From a virus: DNA of 38,191 nt. The stretch spans positions 1-38,191 of the IMG/VR virus record IMGVR_UViG_3300025308_000346, one strand, 5' to 3'. The notes beneath the pieces are model-generated. The model saw nothing but the letters and a program-made list of their open reading frames with translations, was not told the DNA's origin and did no database searches. The translations under genes were made by a program, and so were the position numbers. Below, in pieces: positions 38,004-38,191 of this stretch (within the stretch, counting starts at the first letter, position 1; each line of letters begins with the position of its first letter).

Positions 38004-38191
38004 GCCGCGACCCGCGCAAGCAACCACAGCAGGGAGACGTGCTGCGCCGTTTCGGTGTAACGCGACACGTCACCGGCGTGCTGCAGAACCAGCGCGGCAC
38101 GCTGACCCATGTGCAATTCAATCAGGATCAGCAAACCACGATCAGCGCCTGGCGCAGCTGGGCAAATCAGGATTGCGAAGTGTTGGGTTAA
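38000..38191 (+). CDS. Small protein of unknown function at the window end
   Basis: 63 residues, MSRDPRKQPQQGDVLRRFGV and then TRHVTGVLQNQRGTLTHVQF. The stop TAA is the last codon of the window, so it is complete. Overlaps the HTH gene by 4 bases (ATGA). No family recognised. Confidence 0.65.
   Translation: MSRDPRKQPQQGDVLRRFGVTRHVTGVLQNQRGTLTHVQFNQDQQTTISAWRSWANQDCEVLG

Noticed and set aside
1-38191. CRISPR array, tRNA gene, insertion sequence, integrase
   Set aside because: Looked for and not seen: no regularly spaced repeats, no cloverleaf, no transposase or recombinase motif.
1-38191. Canonical Neisseria DNA uptake sequence GCCGTCTGAA
   Set aside because: No copy noticed on either strand, so the repeated GTTGGCCGC word is not a form of it.

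Overview
The window is almost entirely one temperate phage genome (a prophage), mostly GC-rich, with two clearly AT-rich cargo blocks. Gene style, the CII-family regulator and the GC-rich codon use suggest a beta-proteobacterium, perhaps of the Chromobacteriaceae/Neisseriales. That is inference: no host housekeeping gene is present to prove it. No integrase, tRNA or att site is visible, so at least one prophage end, probably beyond the right edge, lies outside the window.

Layout. (1) 1-510: relics of two broken genes, an antitoxin-like HTH protein and the tail of an SRAP/YedK-type protein. (2) 510-1436 (+): an AT-rich single gene with a TIR/nucleoside-deoxyribosyltransferase-like fold, probably a defence or lysogenic-conversion gene. 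(3) 1573-23759 (-): the late operon, read right to left. It has a lambda-type head module (terS, terL, gpW, portal, ClpP-like protease, decoration protein, major capsid protein, head-tail joining, Z-like). This is joined to a P2-type contractile tail (V, W, J, I, fibre, sheath, tube, E/E', tape measure, U, X, D) and ends in a lysis cassette (holin, lambda-R-like transglycosylase, Rz with nested Rz1). Small GC hairpins with T-runs punctuate this operon, as expected if it is read through by an antiterminator. (4) 23760-24069: a regulatory stretch with iterons, inverted repeats and terminators, probably holding the late promoter and cos. (5) 24070-26971 (-): early genes, namely a Q-like regulator, an O-like replication protein, two small genes, CII and a YdaS-like Cro. 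(6) 26972-27780: divergent immunity region and a LexA-like CI repressor (+).

(7) 27850-32374 (-): an AT-rich four-gene operon. Three genes have the order and character of an ABC-three-component (Lamassu-like) defence system: nuclease-like effector, small winged-helix middle subunit and SMC/Rad50-like ATPase with a CxxC hook. They are preceded by an unfamiliar coiled-coil membrane protein. This is the best candidate for an undescribed system variant. (8) 32402-33593 (+): a promoter, a double-hairpin leader, an Ash-like ORF and a BRO-N antirepressor. (9) 33611-35151: a Fic protein gene flanked by near-identical terminators and with duplicated 20-bp boxes in its promoter. (10) 35152-35970 (-): a membrane protein. 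(11) 36116-38191 (+): a promoter sharing sequence words with the cI/cro region, then a run of small, often translationally coupled early genes including an HTH regulator.

Across all of this except the AT-rich cargo, a short word (core GTTGGCCGC, extended AAGGTTGGCCGCA) recurs 18 times on both strands and in several reading frames. This is far more often than chance and resembles the behaviour of a DNA uptake or Chi-like sequence.
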